DNA of 64,000 nt, taken from Cardiocondyla obscurior. Taxonomy: Eukaryota; Arthropoda; Insecta; Hymenoptera; Formicidae. Of this stretch, positions 38,801 through 50,000 are shown piece by piece. The notes beneath the pieces were generated by a model. That model did not search any database. It was not told the DNA's origin and saw only the letters and a list, made by a program, of their open reading frames with translations. The number at the start of each line of letters is the position of its first letter. The stretch's first letter is position 1. The stretch is from contig NC_091868.1 in the NCBI RefSeq assembly GCF_019399895.1, forward strand, positions 7,379,593 through 7,443,592. The letters run 5' to 3'. The position numbers were made by a program, and so were the translations under genes.

Positions 38801-40597
38801 CGAGGCAGGATTGACGTGTAACCAGAGGGCCACTCTCCCGTCGCAGAAATTTTAGCGCCATAATTGTCTGTGCGACGTGGGCAAGGAGTTAAAGTCTAGC
38901 CGCATAATTATAGCGCCAGCGCAGGGATATGCACGTGCAAGAACGCGTCGTGCAGCGATGTAATCTACGGCCGATTACTTCCGCGTTTGGCAAGCCCATC
39001 TTCTCGCTCGTTATCTCTTACATTACATTACGTGTGCCCTATCGCCGCACGTTTCAATCGTTTGCGAATATTTTCATCTTCCGTGCCGCATAAAGTATAG
39101 ATATTAATTCTTAATATTCACGTGGCCAATACGCCTACGTGACACAAGTAAAAATAAGAGAATTAAATTAAGCACTGCGCTGCGGAAAAATCGGCGGAAC
39201 CTTTTGCCAAACGTAGAAGAAATCGCCTCTTCTCTCTCTCTTTTTTTTTATTTTTTTTATTTTCGCTTCTTCTTTATCTCAAACAGGAGGACGAGTTAGC
39301 ATGTGGGACGTTCGATATGAGAGACGTAAACGTCGCGCGCAAAACAATTTACGGTTACAGTAAAATCGTGCAAATTCCATTAAGCGGGTGACATGCAAGC
39401 GGTATCTTGGCGCATAACGCTGCACATTGTCGGCGATGTAACGGCCGCATCAATGCGGCGGCAGTTTCGTCATCGGAATGTAGATCTTCACCGTTTCTAC
39501 GTTTTAAAGTGCGGCAGCACAACGATTGATTTTGAGTAGAAACCGGCATATTAAAAGCTTTTAGTTTTATATAATTTAGTTTTAATTAATGACAGAATTT
39601 AACAATATCGCGTTTCAATAAAGAAATTAAAAACCGTACGTCAGTTTTACTCGCCAGACAAAGTGCAGTGAATGCTGGCAAAATTCTTCATCAGCAATTC
39701 ATTATCAGCTGTGCGTTAATTTCTCGTCAGTCCTTGTACATTTTCCGAATGTAATTACATGACGAGATCAACGTTGTTTTCTCTTATTTCGCGGGGCGCA
39801 AGAAGTTCGCCACAAAATAATTTAATTCACCGATGAATTGTGCTACTCATTATCGCGCGACTAAATGTAACATTCACCCAGCAACGCTATCATGATGTTA
39901 CATTTAGATTTCGATTAAAATGGACTGCGTGTTTTCTGTAAACGCGACGCACAGTACTGAATTGCAGCTGAATGCAGCGTGCGCACAAATATGCCACTAA
40001 AAATTCTCTAACAAGGGACACGAATCAGCGTCGGACTTAAATCTATTATACACATATATTACAAAACAAGACGAATTGGCGCTAGAAATAATAATGCTTA
40101 TAAATCCGTAAGATATTTTTGAGGACCAATTATAAAAAAATCATTCTCCGAAACTGCAAGGATTGCCAACGCCGAAATTTCGGCGACGATCTTGTAACAA
40201 ATTAGCCGGGATGTACATGTAATATATCGCGCGGATACGCTTTTTTTCGTGTCTCTTGCCGGAGAAGCGCCATGGGATCGGCGGCCACACGACTTACCTC
40301 GCAGACGCACGCGACTTGTTCCTGCGTGAAGCCGAAACTCGGCAGCTGGCCGTTACCGCTGCCTCCGGCGGAGCTCGCCGGGCTGTCCTGCGGACTGTAG
40401 CTCGCCGCTCCGGTGGTACCGGGGGTGTACGCGTTCTCCACCGTGCCGGGCGTCGTTGAGTGTCCAGTCAAAGGCGTGGGTGTGCTCTGGGGGCTGTAGT
40501 CCCCGGTGGCGGTACCCAGGACGTCCGCACCGGTCGCGCCGGCGGACGATGGACCCATCGCGCCCCCGTTACCAGCAGTGCCCCCGTAGGCCATCAT
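20520..40597 (-). CDS. so: Sine oculis, Six1/2-class homeodomain transcription factor
   Basis: So binds DNA and recruits Eyes absent through its SIX domain to drive eye and head development. Five exons (40298-40597, 36769-37030, 35877-36111, 21001-21460, 20520-20804) join in phase to give 513 residues. Order: Ser/Thr/Gly-rich leader (1-84); SIX domain from about 85 (PSFGFTQEQVACVCEVLQQA...) to about 200; homeodomain about 206-265 with TSYCFKEKSR and the recognition helix TQVSNWFKNRRQR; poly-Gln runs at 295-303 and 310-316; His/Pro-rich part; Met-rich tail ending GEYHSL, close to the GEYQHL end of Drosophila So. The ETSYCF arm and GRPLGAVGKYRVRRKF separate it from Optix (Six3/6) and Six4. The first ATG pair is at 40597-40592, with A at -3 and G at +4 for the second ATG; an in-frame TAG lies at 40675-40673. 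All introns are GT-AG. Confidence 0.96.
20805..21000 (-). other. so: so intron 4 (196 bp)
   Basis: A short intron with donor gtgagt and acceptor ttcgcag. It is AT-rich with several A/T homopolymers. No internal coding or alternative splice sites of note. Confidence 0.9.
21001..21460 (-). CDS. so: so coding exon 4: Gln/His/Pro-rich C-terminal region
   Basis: The acceptor is gcggtttcag; the first base completes Ser266, and 153 codons (267-419) follow to a gtgagt donor in phase 0. It carries SSSESGDETKR (281-291), nine Gln, seven Gln, a Ser/His stretch, a second SSESGDDKR (362-370), a His/Gln-rich run and five Pro. Gln codons mix CAA and CAG. It is joined to exon 3 by exact phase across a 14.4-kb intron, with no competing gene in between; the SSSES motif resembles the SSSDSE that follows the fly homeodomain. 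A long antisense open frame here is a composition artefact. Confidence 0.9.
22201..22224. other. Perfect 10-bp stem, 4-nt loop hairpin in so intron 3
   Basis: CACAAGTACG-aaag-CGTACTTGTG is perfectly paired. It sits in intron 3 about 740 bp downstream-side of so exon 4. The function is unknown. Confidence 0.85.
28752..28770 (+). repeat. GT dinucleotide microsatellite
   Basis: About nine GT units inside so intron 3, followed by a CpG-rich block with a strong palindrome at 28881-28898. Confidence 0.9.
35877..36111 (-). CDS. so: so coding exon 3: homeodomain
   Basis: This exon completes Gly188 and encodes residues 189-265 plus two bases of Ser266. It covers KYRVRRKFPLPRTIWDG and the whole homeodomain, with WFKNRRQRDRAAEH at its end. 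The acceptor is ctttgcag and the donor gtgagt. Every diagnostic Six1/2 residue I can recall in the recognition helix is present. Retention of the following intron would add Arg and stop at once. Confidence 0.98.
36112..36768 (-). other. so: so intron 2 (657 bp)
   Basis: Between the SIX-domain and homeodomain exons; donor gttagt and acceptor ttgcag. It contains an ACG/CGT trinucleotide run at about 36499-36522 and otherwise CpG-rich unique sequence. The Arg-rich open frame over the run is a repeat artefact. Confidence 0.92.
36499..36522 (+). repeat. ACG trinucleotide microsatellite
   Basis: Eight perfect ACG units in so intron 2, with degraded units continuing to the right. CpG-containing microsatellites usually decay where CpG is methylated, so its purity fits a lightly methylated genome; this last point is inference. 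Confidence 0.9.
36769..37030 (-). CDS. so: so coding exon 2: SIX domain
   Basis: This exon encodes residues 101-187 plus one base of Gly188: VLQQAGSVERLSRFLWSLPA, then ESVLKAKAIVAFHRGQFKEL, then KLQALWLKAHYIEAE and LRGRPLGAVG. This is the Eya-binding SIX domain of the Six1/2 subfamily. The acceptor is tgtccag and the donor gttagt. Reading through the donor meets a stop two codons later, so the splice position is firm. Confidence 0.97.
37031..40297 (-). other. so: so intron 1 (3.3 kb), no gene seen
   Basis: It separates the N-terminal exon from the SIX-domain exon. There is no supportable coding on either strand. Near its 5' end is a perfect 16-bp palindrome, CGCCGAAATTTCGGCG, at 40170-40185, and a 10-bp-arm hairpin lies at 38322-38348. 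It may carry proximal enhancers. Confidence 0.7.
40298..40597 (-). CDS. so: so coding exon 1: N-terminus and start of SIX domain
   Basis: This exon encodes residues 1-100, beginning MMAYGGTAGNGG. Most of it is low-complexity Gly/Ser/Thr/Ala/Pro, with YSPQS, YTPG and YSPQD repeats. It ends with the conserved SIX-domain opening FGFTQEQVACVCE and a gtaagt donor in phase 0. The open frame extends upstream to a GTG and then a TAG at 40675-40673, but the tandem ATGs are the first methionines. Either ATG could be used; the second has the better context. Confidence 0.92.
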
Positions 40598-41658
40598 GGT
40601 TGCGTCATCTCCGGGGTCCACGACGACCCCCCGCACAGCACCGCTGCCCTCCACCGTTCCGAGACGATCGTCCTACTCTGCTTCGCGACCGCGATCGACC
40701 TCGTCGACGCTCACGGTTCACGGGCCCTCCGAGCCGACGCTACGCGAAAGGGAATCCTCTCACTCGCCGCTCATCTTCCCGCGGGGGTAAACTCTGCGCG
40801 GGATCACTGGGGATCTTCGGCACGTCCGAGCGACGGCATCACGCGACAAGCCGGAATCCTTGCAGCTGCCGCTAAAGGAGGGAAGCCGCGGGCGTCTCTT
40901 GACTCGACGCGAGTCCACTTTGATCGGACTCTCTTTTTTCAATACGAAATAAATCTTATACTTCTCAAAACTGTTTAACGCGTTCTTAATTACACTCGGC
41001 GTTCCTCAAACACTCGTCCGCGCGATATTATTCGTCGTAATCGTCGATCGAACCATTATTCAAATTCGATTAGCTTAAATAATGCAGTAAATGTTGCACT
41101 ACGCGCGAAGCTGAAGGTAAGAAAGCACTGCGTGGTCTTTTACATTCCGTTCGACGAGCTGTCGATAATAATGCCGGGTTGATGGGACGTCTTTTCGAGA
41201 TATTCATCGGTTCGCAATGTCGTGCCTGGACGTTGGTCCGATCGCGTGAAAAATCTCACGATATATTTTTGGACTGCGCCACTTGACCGGCGAATGTCGC
41301 GGTTGAAAAGAATCCGGCGAGGCGGGCTCCTCTCCGGTTAAACGAATGGATTTCGAATTGATAGTCGGACGAGAAGTTGAATTAATCCGGGCGATGACTC
41401 CTCACTTTGCCTACGTCGAGTCTCGGCTCGCGACCATTCCTGGAAACGCTCGTGGGATTCGCGCGGCCGTTAAATCACTTCCGTGAGGGAACACTTCCGA
41501 CGAAATAACTCGCGGTGCGGATCTCGTCCGGGTGTTCGCAACGTTGGCTCTTGCGACTCGCCGCTCTATCCTCCCGTTTCGTTCTCACTGCCGGCGCACA
41601 GGTTGCACCGTGAAATCCACGGGCTCGTATTTCCACGGGGCCAGCGATCGTATTTATA
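40598..41658 (-). promoter_or_regulatory. so: so 5' leader and candidate core promoter
   Basis: Upstream of the start codon the sequence is GC- and CpG-rich. A TATA-like TATAAATA lies on the minus strand at 41658-41651, which would place a start site near 41625 and give a leader of about 1.0 kb if unspliced. The position is a guess from one motif; a spliced leader starting farther right is possible. Confidence 0.3.
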
Positions 41659-42270
41659 GACCGCTTGGTACACTCGCGAGCGCGTCGCTATTATTAGAGG
41701 CGCCTTAACGAGCGTCTCCCTCGCTCTCCTTGAACCCCATCGGGTGCCGCTCGTCGACGATACACTCTCCTCGAAAATGTCACCAGACCGTTTTCCACCT
41801 ACGAATTTCCACAGGCTCTCCGCGCACTCGTTGTTTCTAACGATGGCTCTGTCCCGCGTGACGAAAACGACGCTTCTCTTCACTCTTCTTGACGACGCGA
41901 CGAAGCAACGAGTCTCGACGGCCGCTGCATTTTCTGAACCGCGTGGGATTCGCCAGCGATTGATCAAGAGCCTTGGCGTGAACCGAGTACCCGATCCATG
42001 AGGGAACGTGCGGGTCGATCTTTTCGATGGAGATCACGTCGTTCCGAGCGAGATGTGCACGTTCGCGATGGCTCGGTCACCGAAACAACAGTATCGATCA
42101 ATTGCACTTGAGAAAGTCAGGATACCACTACGGGAGCTCACGCAAACGCGGCCTCACTTGACGCACACCGGACCGGATCCGTTCTCCAGAGTGATTTCGA
42201 TTTGGCGATCGTGATCTGGATCACGCTGGTCGGCCGAAGCTTGAGTGGCGGCGGATCAATGGGGCCGTTC

Positions 42271-42300
42271 TGTCTCTCTCGCTGCCGCGTGAGAGAGACA
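42271..42300. promoter_or_regulatory. GAGA-type inverted repeat upstream of so
   Basis: A perfect 10-bp inverted repeat, TGTCTCTCTC and GAGAGAGACA, is separated by 10 bp. It lies about 1.7 kb upstream of the so start codon. GAGA/CTCTC sequences are binding sites of GAGA-factor-like proteins at insect developmental promoters; the link to so is inference. A longer GA run follows at 42528-42545. Confidence 0.35.
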
Positions 42301-43248
42301 CACACTCTCCTCACGAGCGCACCAGAAGAGACTGGCGTTGCAGCGTGTTGGCGAGAGGAACCGACCGCGTCATGCGCGACGTGGTGCAGATTGCAAAGAG
42401 GCGTAGCTTATCTGACAGCTGTATGACACGCGGTTCTATTGGTCGCTGGGCATGGCCACGTCCACCATACCGCCACGCCATTGGCCACCAAATGAGTCTC
42501 GTTACAAACGTCTGGCACGAGCCGGGAGAAAGAGAGAGAGAGAGAATGGACGAGGGAAAGGGCAGAGAAGAGAGAGAGATAGAGACGAGACACGCGAGCG
42601 AATTGCATCCAGACCGCGGATCCTTCCGAGAAGCTCGTTAAATTTCAGCCTTTTCTGGATGTCTGTTCTCTTAATGACACGCGCACGGCGGCGACGCGAT
42701 TTTTACGTCGATGCCTGGTGAACGTTATCCGCGCATAAATCTCGAAATCACGCGTACGCTTGTAAAACGGTCCTCCCTTGATTTGCTTTTTTATCGGGCG
42801 AATCGTAAAGAGACGCTAAAAATGTATAAACCGAAAGACAACAGCGAATCGAAAAGATATGCGTTGTTGTTATCGTTAAGTTCTTTTTTTTTTCCCCATG
42901 TCGGATAGAGATTATTACGCAAGTATATCGTGTACAAAAGACGGAATCATCGTTTCGCGAATTAATACAACATACCGTTCGTAGGATTTAACTCGAGGCG
43001 ATAAAGCAGTCGCTTATGAGATTAGCGTTGCAATGCTATCGCGCTATACCTGCAGAAGCACCAGAACCGAACGAACCATCCCAGCCACCGTGCATTGTTA
43101 TTCATTGCGCGAATGAGTTACGAGGCAACGCGTAGGAAAATAATTGAAGGAAGAAAGATCTCTCATTACACTGGTCAACATCGAAAATGCTTCGACGACG
43201 AGATCAGTCAATCCTTTACTAAAATCTATTTTTTTTTTTTTTTTGTAA

Positions 43249-43292
43249 ATGCTAGAACAAACCATGCGCACGCTGCGCGCGCTATTTTTTAA
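43249..43292 (+). repeat. Dispersed palindromic element, copy A
   Basis: It reads atgctagaacaaaccatgcg, then cacgctgcgcgcgc, then tattttttaa. It matches copy C almost base for base outside the central GC-rich palindrome and, inverted, copy B. It probably derives from a mobile element end. Confidence 0.75.
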
Positions 43293-43689
43293 TATAATTT
43301 TATTTTTATTTTCCAAAAGAAAACTAATCCAGAAGATGTTTTACTAAATTAAAAAAAAAAAAAAAATCTGGTTTGTCTAGTAATCATTAAAAAAGTGATA
43401 GTAAATTTTTTTTTCTCTTCTTCACGTTTAAACATCTTAGTACTAAGTACAGTGAAATTTTACCGCTTTTTATATTTTAATTTAATATTTCTTTTTGTTA
43501 CAAATCGATGCAGCTGCATCCACTGCTGTCAACGAAAGTGTCGTTACCGCTGATATTATTAATTATACGAACCGCAGTCGGGGTGCTCGCGAGTGACTTG
43601 TACGCGAAAGAATGACTCGACACGTCCTATCTGAGAAAAGAAGCAGACCCGGGAAGGGCATCATAAATGTAATTTATAATTGGGGTTTC

Positions 43690-43719
43690 TTAAAAAATAG
43701 CGCGCGCATGGTTTCTAGT
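43690..43719 (-). repeat. Dispersed palindromic element, copy B (inverted)
   Basis: Read on the minus strand it is actagaaaccatgcg, then cgcgctattttttaa, the same as copy A with a shortened central palindrome. Copies A and B face each other about 440 bp apart and could be the terminal inverted repeats of one small element. Confidence 0.75.
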
Positions 43720-44291
43720 CCCTATTAAAAAAAAATTGCTGTTACGCATGAATTAGCTGATAATTTTATTAGCGTTAACTTATTAACGGTACTCGTGGAG
43801 GCCGGAAACAGTAGGCGACAGGGTGCAGGGGGAAGAGAGAGGACGCTACAGGGAGCAACGGCTTGCTCTTCTCCGGGGAAAAATCGATTTATAGTATTCA
43901 CAGGGTTTTATGAACGCCCGCGCGGAAGAAAGGTAACATCGCTTAGAAGCTACTTACAACAGAAGTTGGATAAAGTTTCACGGATAGAGCGTTCGCCTGC
44001 CGTTTTTGCGTTACTTAAGGCGCCGCTCTCTCGGGCTAGAATAACACACGTCGCACACGTCCGCCGTTATAACGAAATCGCCGACACATCGTGTCCGATT
44101 TAACGACAAAAGAGACCAACGAGACCGGCCGAGTCGGCGACGTTACCACTCTGCGTAGTTTATGAATTCTCTCGATTGAACGATCCTTTCTAGCATTACT
44201 TTCCCAGACAGTACATGTGTTTGAAATACGCTCGGAAGTCATCAATGAGGCAGAATCTGCGTAAACTTGAATAGTGAGCAAGCAGGAAATC

Positions 44292-44331
44292 GTCGTAATC
44301 CCGTCGTTTAAAAAAACGACAGGATTACGAC
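44292..44331. other. Strong hairpin, 17-bp stem with 4-nt loop
   Basis: GTCGTAATCC-C-GTCGTTT pairs with AAACGAC-A-GGATTACGAC around an AAAA loop, with a single C/A mismatch. No poly-T or gene context explains it. The stem is too short for a typical animal pre-miRNA. Confidence 0.8.
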
Positions 44332-46250
44332 AACAATAGTGAGAAAAACATTTTTACTGTTGGGGCTTTAAAAAAATATTGCCTAAAATAATGCGCGGAT
44401 GTCCCAGCGGAGCACGTGAGGGAAAGATACCCTCACGGGAAAGTTTAACTTGCGCCGATCTGCCTGCATATTGGGACTGACGTGGGACTGACGTTCTTCA
44501 ACTGTCAGAGAGCTCGCTGCGTATGGAACCCTTCCGCCCTTTACACGATCCTTGCCCTTTCGAACGATACTGGAACTCGAGCAAAGGACGTCCACCGATT
44601 CCGGCATTTCACGTTGCATCATGAGCCTCGAAGAGGCGATTTATTTATTCTCGCGTGTGCAGTAATAAAAATTGAAATTGTCAAAAATAAACCGAGTTGC
44701 GGGATTTGAATTTACTACTCAGACACGTAAGAAATGTGCGCGCTACTTAAAACCCTCGCGCTTTAATTCGCGATATTTGTTCGGGCGATTTTATCAAATG
44801 ACTTAACGATATCGCGTAATAATGGTACTGTCTGTTGCGCGGAATTTCCTTCCTTTTTCCTCTGTTCAGGGAGCGCACAATTCCTTCTTCAAAAATGGGA
44901 TCTTAATTAATTTAGATTTTTCCAGTTGAGAAATTTGCAGGACTACCGAGATTAGAAATTATTTAATTTCGAATATATTATATTTTCTAAACGACACTCC
45001 ATTAGACACGTTAAATATAATAATATAAAGAAATATAAATAATAATGAACCGGATACGAGATGCGTGCGTGTGACTTTGTAAAATCTTTTTTTTTTTTTA
45101 AATCATCGACTGTGAGAGTATCGTTAACAAATATCGGTTACAGAATTTTCTAACGATAAAACCGCATCATCTGTACTCCTGCCTTTGAAATCGAAAAATC
45201 TTATTACGCAGAAAAATCCGATCGGACGAATGTGTGTAATACAATATTTGCATTTGCAGCAGTTTTTAAATGTAACGTAATGCAACGCTCGTCGCGCGAA
45301 CGAGTTTAATGATCAGCGAACGTGACTACGCTTGCTGGCGTTTATTTTTTTTACTTCGACGAGCCTTGACCTTCTTTGGAAATGCAAATTTCAAAGTCTC
45401 GAGATGTTCGCTTACGCTCCTCTTTGGAAAGCCTCGTTGTCATCTCTCGCGTTATCATCGGACAAAGGGTACCGTCGTAATCATCGCGGCGCACAATACT
45501 GCCCGTCCAAAGTTGAGTGCATTTACGAAGTACGCGTTACCTAATCCGTATAAGGGTGTTGCAGAACTTGGAACTTGGTCTACGTCGTTTCCGACCGCAT
45601 TAACGAGCCAAGTTCCCGTTGTTGACGGCCGATACTCGCGAGGGAGTAATTTAATCGCGCACTTGGTTGCAAGCGGTGCAACATAGTTAATGAGTAGAAT
45701 CGACGAGGTAGTTCGCCAAAGTCACTAGAACGAAAGCACGAAGTTGCACGGACGAGTTATCAACAGCGGTGGTGAGGAATTAAGAAAAAAAGAGATTTGC
45801 TTTCTTTTTTTTTTTTTAAAGAACCGCACAACAGATTTGTGGCGCGACGGAGGCGTGAATGGCGGTGGGCCAGGAGGCCCAATTACGTGTTATTCAGTCC
45901 TCGCCACGGGGCACCGCGGTGTGTCGTCGGTGTGCGCGTCTACCTGGTGCCCTTTCCCTTCATCTCGCGCGAGAGAGCAAAAAGGAGCGCGCGAGCTGGG
46001 GCCCGCGAAGCGGTACGAGGGAGTTGAAATGCAGGACGTGAGGACGTCTCTGCGGGATTCCCGCCGCCACTTATGGGAATGCGATACGAGCTTTTCGTCG
46101 GATGCTCTCTTGCGTTTTCGCATTGTTACGCAACCACCGTCCTTCTCGCCCGTTCGCGTCACCCTCGTGTGCACACCGACAAAGGGAATCAATGTCAACG
46201 CGCACCGTCGTGCCGTGCACATAACCCGAAAAGAACGCAGAGAGTGAGCA

Positions 46251-46523
46251 ATGTTGGTACGATTATTGCGAGTACGTAATAAATGTAAGAGCGAATCAAA
46301 TCCGTTCAATGGCCAAAGATGTCCCGAAAATGAAGCCGCAGGTTACGGCGCCTATTGTCAAGAGTCTGAGAAGAGTCGCTGCGAGATGGAAAATAGAAAG
46401 ATTTGTCGAAACACCCGACGAGAAAACACGTCGTCTCGAGATGACGACGCGCGTGAGAAAAAGCCTAAGCCATCCAACAATTACACGTGTTCTGGACTAA
46501 AACAGCAAAAGCCGCGTAATTAG
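46251..46523 (+). other. Uncertain coding region: two overlapping open frames
   Basis: Two plus-strand frames are open together. One (46251-46523, 90 codons) is Cys/Glu/Arg-rich: NPFNGQRCPENEAAGYGAYC and onward. The other (46309-46500, 63 codons) is basic: MAKDVPKMKPQVTAPIVKSL and onward. They cannot both be constrained, and I recognise neither. A donor-like gtgaga lies at 46452. The start contexts are poor and there is no polypyrimidine tract upstream. It may be an exon of an unknown gene together with the segment at 46852-47062, or chance. Confidence 0.25.
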
Positions 46524-46851
46524 AATGTAGTGCGATGTCCCTAGACCAGCCGGGAATCTAATACGAAAAAATGAGATCCGTCGAAAAATCGCATGCGACG
46601 ATCGAGAAATTCTAATTGTTCTCAATTGTTCACTTTTCATTGTCATTAAATTTTTAAAACGCGAAAACTAAATAATTAAGAAAGAGTAATTTTTTTTAAG
46701 AATTTGCACTTTAATATTTTGTATTCTAATTTATTCCTTATTTATGGATTATTCGCAATAAATGAAATAATCCATTGTCATTATCGTAACTTGCAATCAA
46801 TAACCATTTACTTGCTCCAACAATAAATTATTTTACACGATGTAATTACAG

Positions 46852-47062
46852 AGATGTCAGACTGTTCAACATGATGTTTGATCGATCATTTTCGACTACG
46901 AAACTCGATTATCAGAATGACTTTGTTGTTACGCCGATTGTGAGCGATAGTAAAACGACTCGGGACTATTCTGTGAATAGCAACGACGTTATTCAGAGTG
47001 ATGAATTGCCAGATTATGTCAAAGTAGAGCATGAGAACGAGGAAGACGATCTCGACAACTGA
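46852..47062 (+). CDS. Candidate terminal exon, acidic C-terminus, unrecognised
   Basis: A gtaattacag acceptor ends at 46851. The open frame then reads DVRLFNMMFDRSFSTTKLDY and continues through SNDVIQSDELPDYVKVEHEN to an acidic end EEDDLDN and TGA. The composition is protein-like despite AT-rich DNA, and AATAAA motifs follow within about 150-200 nt. No upstream exon could be joined in phase with confidence, so the model is incomplete. I assign no function. Confidence 0.3.
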
Positions 47063-50000
47063 ATTTTAATTAGAACTCAAGAAATATAATAACAATTTAA
47101 TATTTAAATAGTAAAATCGAGATTTACAATACCGTTTAGCACTTCGTCGCTTACAAAACGCAATTGTCTCACTTTTAGTCATAAATCTTTCCGATTAAAC
47201 AATAATAAATTATTCAGATTACATCTTGCAATACCTCGCCGACGTTGTCATTATATGTGAGAAATAAATTTTTTTTCAAACTAGTGTTTCAAGATTAATT
47301 TACAAAGCTCGATTAAAAACCGCAAAGATTTACAGAGAGAGCACTAATATATTTCTAATATCGCGCATTTATTGAAGAGTTGTCACCGAGATTGCGCCCC
47401 AGGAATATCATTGAAATTAATTCAGTCCGAGCGCGTTTCGCCCATCCCGGCCGATTCGCTCGCGATACGACGGCAATCAACTTTACTTAATGAACACTCG
47501 CCCGTGCGAAACGAGCGCATTTCTCCGCGGACGCCTCGAGTTCGATTAATTCGAAACAAAGTTAAAGTCAGGTGACGTCCAGCCGGCGGCGCGAGCGAGT
47601 GCAATCGAGCGAGTGCAGGCGGGTAACGTAATACGGAGTCAAACTACCTGAGCGATCTGACAGCTCGGAATAAAATCGGCCGACGCATCCGATCGTCCGG
47701 CACAGCTGGGGTTTATACAAGGCAACGTTAAATCGCGAATAAATTTCACGCAGCACACCCGTGCCGAAACGTTACACAAACGTGGCTAAAGAATAATAAT
47801 GTAATCCGGTACACAAAAGAGCGCCTGTGCCCGCGCAATTAAACGATTGTGACGAGTATATCAATAACGAAATTGCTAATTAACCTGAATAATACGACGG
47901 TAAATTAATATTTTGTTTTACACGCATATATTACACGCGGACATATTTACATTAAAAGGAATTACAAATTAGAAAAACCAAATCTTGCAAATAGCTTCAA
48001 CTGCGTATTCTGATTTTTCGAAAAGAATCAATCGTGAAGAATTAAAATGTCAGTCAGTCGCGACGGACACTTTTTATCGTACTCGTTCACGTGAAATTTT
48101 AATTAGTATTTTTGTCAGCTCCAATGCTTATCTTAAAACAGCTAAAAAAAAAAAAAATTAAAAAAAAAATAATTTTAAAAAATATAAAAATTGCTTCGCG
48201 GTGCATCTTGCATAATACATATAATAATGTATTATTACGCAATGCCTCGGCCGAGAAGAGCCGGATTTCATTGGAGCATGCTCTGTAGAAGAGACAAACG
48301 TCAGCGGCGAACAGATCGATTATTCGCGTCCATGGAAACCACGGTTGGACCAATGCGAAGAGGCTATTCTCCTTTTTGGACAGGCGCATCCGCCTTTTCC
48401 ACCCTCGCCGCTGCGATCAACGCGTCATAATTTATTTATTTGTTCATTTGCGTGCACGCGTGTGCGTACGCGTACATGCATGTGTGTGTGTGTAACATTT
48501 CAAATGCGCCAAATATGCTTTACTTTAATTTAATACATGCTTTTTCCAAAATATCATATGTCCCTCGTTTTATCATTTTATTGTTTTATCCTAATTTAAT
48601 TGTTATTTTATATATTATAAACGCATCGAATAACGAAATTTCATTAAACGCGCATCCCATTAAATGTCAGTTAAGCGGGAACCTTTAAGGGTGAAAAAAG
48701 TAAATACGCAAACCGGCACACAAATTAACGTCAATCTGATTAATAATATCATCGGCAAGTAGTGTTGGCGTATTAATTATTAAGACGTAAATTTCGTCGC
48801 GTTGAGCTTGTTATAATTCTGTTACGTCGCAATAGAATTGAAAAGCGAGATAAGCCAGGCTGCATTAAACCAGTTTACGCGTAGAAGAAAGGGAAGAGGG
48901 CGGAGCCACTTCTCGCACCCTCGGCTCCAACCGAGACTTCCTTGTTGTTTGCATACATAACTCATAAATCCCGATGGGGCATAGGCGAAGGATGTAATGT
49001 AAAAATGCCGTGTAATCTACCGCCGCTCGTGGGCGCGCGAGCCGCCACACTCGGAAGCGTATAAATCTCTTGATACGACTTCCGGCTTTCCCGTCCGCGA
49101 GGACTTGCCGAAGGAAGAACCCGGATAAACTTCGCTCAATTGAAAACGCGATTGCGTTTCAGCGTGGCACCGTCTGGCCGGCGGGTTCGGGACGTACAAA
49201 TTATCGTCGCTTCGATCGCGGGATTTCGTCACCGTGGGGATCAACGCGAAGGAACGTCCGGCGTTCTTCCGCAATAGAGCGCGGGGGCAAAATGATGCCG
49301 CGCCGTTTGCCATGAAAATATAATGATAGAATCGTTTGATCTTACGGAACCAAATGTATCGCGCGCTGTCGTGTAACTCGCGTGTGCATTGCGTGCGTAC
49401 GCGCGACGCACAAACGTATCGCATTACTCGCGGAGCAACGCCCATTATCAGTTTCGGATGGCAGAGAGCGTGCACGCTCGAAATCAACTGGGATGCATCA
49501 GCGCGACGCGACAAACGCCCGTACGATGATTGACATCCGTCGTGTCGTGCGATTTACGAAAATCGCATCGCCGGAAACAACGCGGTTTACATAGAAAATA
49601 AACGTCGGCATTGCGTGTACCGGCGCGATCATAAAATCCCGAGGGAGGCGCGAGGGACTCTGATTTTCCGGGCAGCTGTTACCTTCTTAGAGTAAATCGT
49701 TAGGTTTTAAAAGTTCTTTCTTTTTTTTTTTTTTTTTTTTTTTTCCGTTTTTATCACAAATGATTCGGTAAAGAGTTGAATTTTTATTTGCCGTTTATTT
49801 TTTAATCTCTTGGTTTATTTTCAATTAAAGAGACGAAGAATACTAATTATAATTACATCACGGCATACGCGAATCTTTTTAGATTCAAAAGGTGTTTATT
49901 GTTTAAATTGCGCGTTTGGGGAACACTACCAGCCGGAAAATTCCCCGGGGAATCCGATGAAAAGAAGATAGAGAGAGAAAAGCGAAGGACACACGTTTCG

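Larger units (their letters stand above)
42301..46250. other. Spacer upstream of so, no gene; holds two inverted repeat copies and a hairpin
   Basis: No open frame shows splice context or recognisable protein. Noted inside: two inverted copies of a short palindromic element (43249-43292 and 43690-43719) and a 17-bp-stem hairpin at 44292-44331. The rest is mixed AT-rich and CpG-rich unique sequence. Confidence 0.6.

Noticed and set aside
40298..40654. Longer so N-terminus starting at the GTG at 40654
   Set aside because: GTG is not a normal start in nuclear genes; the tandem ATGs at 40597-40592 are the first methionines after the in-frame TAG and have good context.
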